Positions 61,415 through 64,000 of a stretch of DNA of 64,000 nt are shown here, one piece after another (the stretch's first letter is position 1; every line of letters starts with the position of its first letter). Origin of the DNA: Hortaea werneckii (Eukaryota > Ascomycota > Dothideomycetes > Mycosphaerellales > Teratosphaeriaceae). The notes under the pieces were generated by a model, which was not told the DNA's origin, searched no databases, and saw only the letters and a list, made by a program, of their open reading frames with translations. Location: the NCBI GenBank assembly GCA_037044905.1, contig JBAOKB010000058.1, positions 274,205 to 338,204 on the forward strand. Reading direction: 5' to 3'. The translations under genes and the position numbers were made by a program.

Positions 61415-61620
61415 GTCGCAGGCATTGGTGGAAGCGCGCAACGTCCGAATTGTCTAAGACGCAGCTGTCGCATGCAAGGATGGACGTGAGCTCTCGGGAA
61501 GGAGGTCAAGTGCGGCTTCGGAAGTGATGTCAGGTTGCTAGCCGAAGACATGAAGCATCGTCAGTAGTTCGCACGGGAACACGACATTAATCGTGTATGT
61601 GAGATCATTGAGTGGAAGCA
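61415..61620. promoter_or_regulatory. Divergent promoter between VPS41 and RMND1-like genes
   Basis: 206 bp between outward-facing start codons, so both promoters and leaders overlap here. No named motif seen. Confidence 0.4.
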
Positions 61621-63027
61621 ATGAGTTCGGCCAGACAGACATGGATCGCCTTTGGGACTATAGCACGTAGGAGCATCGCAGCGCAATCACGAAGCTCCCG
61701 CCAGCAAACCTACCACAACTATCCGCGCCGAGCCCTCCAGCAGGCCGTCTTGGACCCTACCAGAAGCAGCTTCTCCACCTGCACACGACGGCAGCAAGAC
61801 GATGGCAACAGGAAAGCATCTCACGATGGAGAAAAGTCTAAGACGCCGAAGCGAAAAGCAGCTCGCTCCCAGGCCTCTTCTAACTCTCTGCCCAGTCTAG
61901 TGCGGCGCGTAGCCGTGGAGGCGCAAAGGTCACGAAAGGTCATCAAAGGCTCTGGACGGCGAGCGCACGTGGATCCAGAGATCCAGACGAAGGATGTTAC
62001 CGCGTACTGTGCAGCTGAAACATACAACCTCCATGTGGCAAAACACGTTCTTCAGCGTGAGGGCTACGAGCCTGATCCGTTCCGGACCGAGCTCTTCCCT
62101 CAAGTACTACACGTCCAAACTCCTAATTTTGTAGTACGAGATGAAGTGACAGGGGAAGACAGGCCGCAAGGCGCGGGTGACGTCTTCGTCTTCCCCAGCG
62201 GAAGCGTGGTAACATGGAATGTGACCGAGAAGCTCGCGCACCATCTTGTTGAGAGGATTCTCGCTCCCAAGGCAGCCGAAGAAGGCCATCTGGACCGGCT
62301 CGAGGTCGAGGACCTAGCATATGTCGAGGATCCGACCCGCGAAGTCAGCAAGATCATAGGCGACACCATCATCCTCGGCACCAAAGCCTCCTCAGAACAC
62401 CACCAACACTACAACACCTCTCAATCGGAGCTCGATAGCCATGAAGAAGCACAGCAGCAACGCCGGACCGAGATCGACAACATCCTCGCCAAGATAGCCT
62501 TTTCCTCCGCATTAGCAAGAAGCACCAAGCTGGCAGTCCTCGAGAACATGCTCTCTTCGTATTTCCAAACCACGCGCTCGATTCCCCTCACTCTAAGCCA
62601 GGGCAGCAAACTCCGATTCAGCCGGGAGTTCATCCTGCGCAAAACAGGCGAGCTCCTGCACATCCGCGCGCAGCTAAACCTCTACTCCGAGCTGACGGAC
62701 AGCCTCCCGGATCTCTTCTGGGACAGTCCCCACGAGCTAGGTCTGGAGAACTACTACGAGCAAGTCGGGCGTGCGCTCGATGTGGGAGTCAGAATCAAGA
62801 CGCTCAATGAGCGGATGAATTACGCGAGTGAGATTGCAGCAGTGTTACGCGAGCGGTTGAGTGAGAAGCATTCGAATATGCTGGAGATTTGGATCATTGT
62901 GCTGATTGTGATGGAGGTGTTGTTGGAAGGGTATCGGTTCAGTCATGAGTGGGTTGAGGGGAAGAAGCCTGATAGCACGGAGGCTTTGCAGCGGGAGTGG
63001 CTGAAGAGGGAACTAGGTGGTGATTGA
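61621..63027 (+). CDS. RMND1/Mrx10-like mitochondrial inner-membrane protein (DUF155)
   Basis: Single exon, 468 aa from ATG 61621; a GTG three codons upstream lengthens the frame but is not a normal start. The first 65 residues are basic and Ser/Arg-rich (presequence-like), then a disordered Lys-rich stretch. The DUF155 domain starts around 125: VTAYCAAETYNLHVAKHVLQ, DVFVFPSGSVVTWNV, and later EIDNILAKIAFSSALARSTKLAVLE, LRFSREFILRKTGELLHIRAQLNLYSELTD-like blocks in part, and DLFWDSPHELGLENYYEQV. A single membrane anchor sits near the end (MLEIWIIVLIVMEVLLEGYRF, about 425-445). In animals RMND1 supports mitochondrial translation; yeast Mrx10 is its mitochondrial relative. Family is firm; function follows from it. 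Confidence 0.88.
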   Translation: MSSARQTWIAFGTIARRSIAAQSRSSRQQTYHNYPRRALQQAVLDPTRSSFSTCTRRQQDDGNRKASHDGEKSKTPKRKAARSQASSNSLPSLVRRVAVEAQRSRKVIKGSGRRAHVDPEIQTKDVTAYCAAETYNLHVAKHVLQREGYEPDPFRTELFPQVLHVQTPNFVVRDEVTGEDRPQGAGDVFVFPSGSVVTWNVTEKLAHHLVERILAPKAAEEGHLDRLEVEDLAYVEDPTREVSKIIGDTIILGTKASSEHHQHYNTSQSELDSHEEAQQQRRTEIDNILAKIAFSSALARSTKLAVLENMLSSYFQTTRSIPLTLSQGSKLRFSREFILRKTGELLHIRAQLNLYSELTDSLPDLFWDSPHELGLENYYEQVGRALDVGVRIKTLNERMNYASEIAAVLRERLSEKHSNMLEIWIIVLIVMEVLLEGYRFSHEWVEGKKPDSTEALQREWLKRELGGD

Positions 63028-63369
63028 CATCATGCTTTAAAAGATTTCTTACACCCGTGTTTGTGAGGGACTCTGGTATTCTTCCGGCTTTGGATTGCTG
63101 GTTTTATGCGATTAGACAAGGGATAATCTTCACTAGCTAGACCAAACCTGGAATTGGATTTTGAAGCTGTTTTCAGGAGTTCCTAGATCTTGCCGCGAAC
63201 ACAAGCTACGGTCGGGTTTAGCACTTGGTTTACATCAGTGAAATAAGGTCATTAGACAGCAGGCTTGACCCTTAAGAATCGGGTTTATTACAATAGGTGG
63301 TCGTTAGGAGACCGAAAAAAAGGCAGAGCCTGCTTATTCAATACATGGTGAAAAAAAGAAAACGCTATA
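63028..63369. other. Convergent spacer, RMND1-like to transporter
   Basis: 342 bp between stop codons. AT-rich toward the right, with A-rich (63317, 63350) patches likely belonging to polyadenylation regions. No gene seen. Confidence 0.5.
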
Positions 63370-64000
63370 TTATGCTGAATTGTCCGCGCAGCTCCAGCTC
63401 TCTCCCGTCCCACTACTATCATGTATACTCTTCCCACTAGCGTACAGTCCAATGCCACAGATCGCAGCACCGGCACCGAAGATCAACAAATTCAGCACGG
63501 TCAAAGCCGACTTCTTCATATTCTTAAACCATCCTCCCCAGTTGATAAACAACCATAAAACGCCGCTGAGGCCGTAAGTGAACCAGCTGGCGAACAGGGC
63601 CGAGATGATGCCCAGCAGGTTGTTGAACACGGGGATGGATTCGGCAATGATGAACGCGATGACCCACAGCAGGATCACAATGCCCAGCCACGTCCCCAGC
63701 GACAACCAGGTCCGCTTCGACATGTGCGGTGTCCCGCGGAAGAGCCGGACGTAGATGTACTTGGCGGCGACGTGGGCGTAGATGATGCCTGCTATTACAA
63801 TCGTTGGCAGCGCGATGCCGTACGCGACCTTCATCACCACGGAGGTGGTGGATCCTAGAGCCGGCGAGGCAACGTCGGGACCGGCGAAGCGGTAGACCAC
63901 GATGGCCACGATGATGTAGAGGGTCGTGTCGCTGATCTGCAGTGCGACGAGCGCTTTGGGGAATTCGTTTGGGTTCTTTAGCTCGGAAATGAAGCTGAAG
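63370..64000 (-). CDS. Amino-acid transporter (AAAP/MtrA-like), 3' part, cut by window edge
   Basis: Minus-strand frame running off the right end; 209 C-terminal residues are visible. The first visible part, FSFISELKNPNEFPKALVAL, is the loop after a central helix in fungal neutral amino-acid permeases of the AAAP family. Five membrane segments follow (TLYIIVAIVVYRFAG; AYGIALPTIVIAGIIYAHV; GIVILLWVIAFIIAESIPVF; LLGIISALFASWFTYGLSG; LTVLNLLIFGAGAAICGIGLY) and a short tail. It should import neutral amino acids across the plasma membrane by proton coupling. The start, signal part and specificity lie outside the window. Downstream, poly-A-like sequence at 63317-63360 fits the 3' end. Confidence 0.85.
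   Translation of the reverse strand, partial: FSFISELKNPNEFPKALVALQISDTTLYIIVAIVVYRFAGPDVASPALGSTTSVVMKVAYGIALPTIVIAGIIYAHVAAKYIYVRLFRGTPHMSKRTWLSLGTWLGIVILLWVIAFIIAESIPVFNNLLGIISALFASWFTYGLSGVLWLFINWGGWFKNMKKSALTVLNLLIFGAGAAICGIGLYASGKSIHDSSGTGESWSCADNSA

Noticed and set aside
1..64000. Secondary-metabolite cluster around the P450
   Set aside because: Neighbours are Vps41 and an unrecognised protein; no synthase, terpene cyclase or cluster regulator is present within the window.
1..64000. Transposons, CRISPR arrays, prophage or viral genes
   Set aside because: No transposase, reverse transcriptase, integrase, terminal repeats or spaced direct repeats were found.

Overview
The window is nuclear DNA of a filamentous ascomycete (Pezizomycotina). 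A Dothideomycete is my guess from protein flavour only. Support for the kingdom: short introns (mostly 47-66 nt) with GTAAGT/GTGAGT-type donors and CTAAC/CTGAC branch sites; Kex2-type KR sites and GPI signals on surface proteins; and fungal versions of APC1, Utp22, Msn5, Vps41, AMSH and steryl-glucosidase. I see no operons, plasmid or phage genes, CRISPR array, rRNA or convincing tRNA. I found 23 protein genes; exon borders were worked out by hand from reading frame and splice sites.

Layout. 0-24 kb is dense housekeeping: ecdysoneless/SGT1 homologue, mitochondrial ClpP, a probable mitochondrial respiratory-growth protein, Utp22 (18S rRNA processing), cystathionine gamma-synthase, APC1, a Nup37-like nucleoporin and the karyopherin Msn5/exportin-5. 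23.7-28.0 kb is a gene-poor stretch with a poly-C tract. 28-40 kb holds a C2H2-type zinc-finger protein, a GTPBP1-like GTPase, a GH5 steryl-glucosidase-like enzyme ending in a CaaX box, and an ER DnaJ/TPR co-chaperone (DNAJC3/p58IPK type). 40-54 kb is the most accessory-looking part: three Ser/Thr-rich surface proteins (one with PAN/apple-like domains and seven exons, two with GPI signals) interleaved with a mitochondrial transcription factor B-like protein, an AMSH-family JAMM deubiquitinase and two unrecognised proteins. 54-64 kb carries a CYP52-like P450 whose last intron contains a 60-nt poly-C run, the HOPS subunit Vps41, an RMND1/Mrx10-like mitochondrial protein, and the 3' part of an amino-acid transporter cut by the window edge.

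How they relate. This is not a biosynthetic cluster. The clearest organisation is repeated head-to-head pairing with 166-667 bp between start codons: ClpP/mitochondrial protein, UTP22/STR2, APC1/NUP37, steryl-glucosidase/DNAJC3, MTF1-like/AMSH, VPS41/RMND1. Mitochondrial gene expression and proteostasis (ClpP, MTF1-like, RMND1, possibly RRG8) and endosome-vacuole traffic (AMSH, Vps41) recur.

Most worth a second look: the poly-C intron of the P450 and two further same-strand poly-C runs; the surface protein whose six introns are all phase 1, making every internal exon skippable in frame; the CaaX end of the GH5 enzyme; and the in-frame, stop-free 66-nt intron inside the Vps41 RING.
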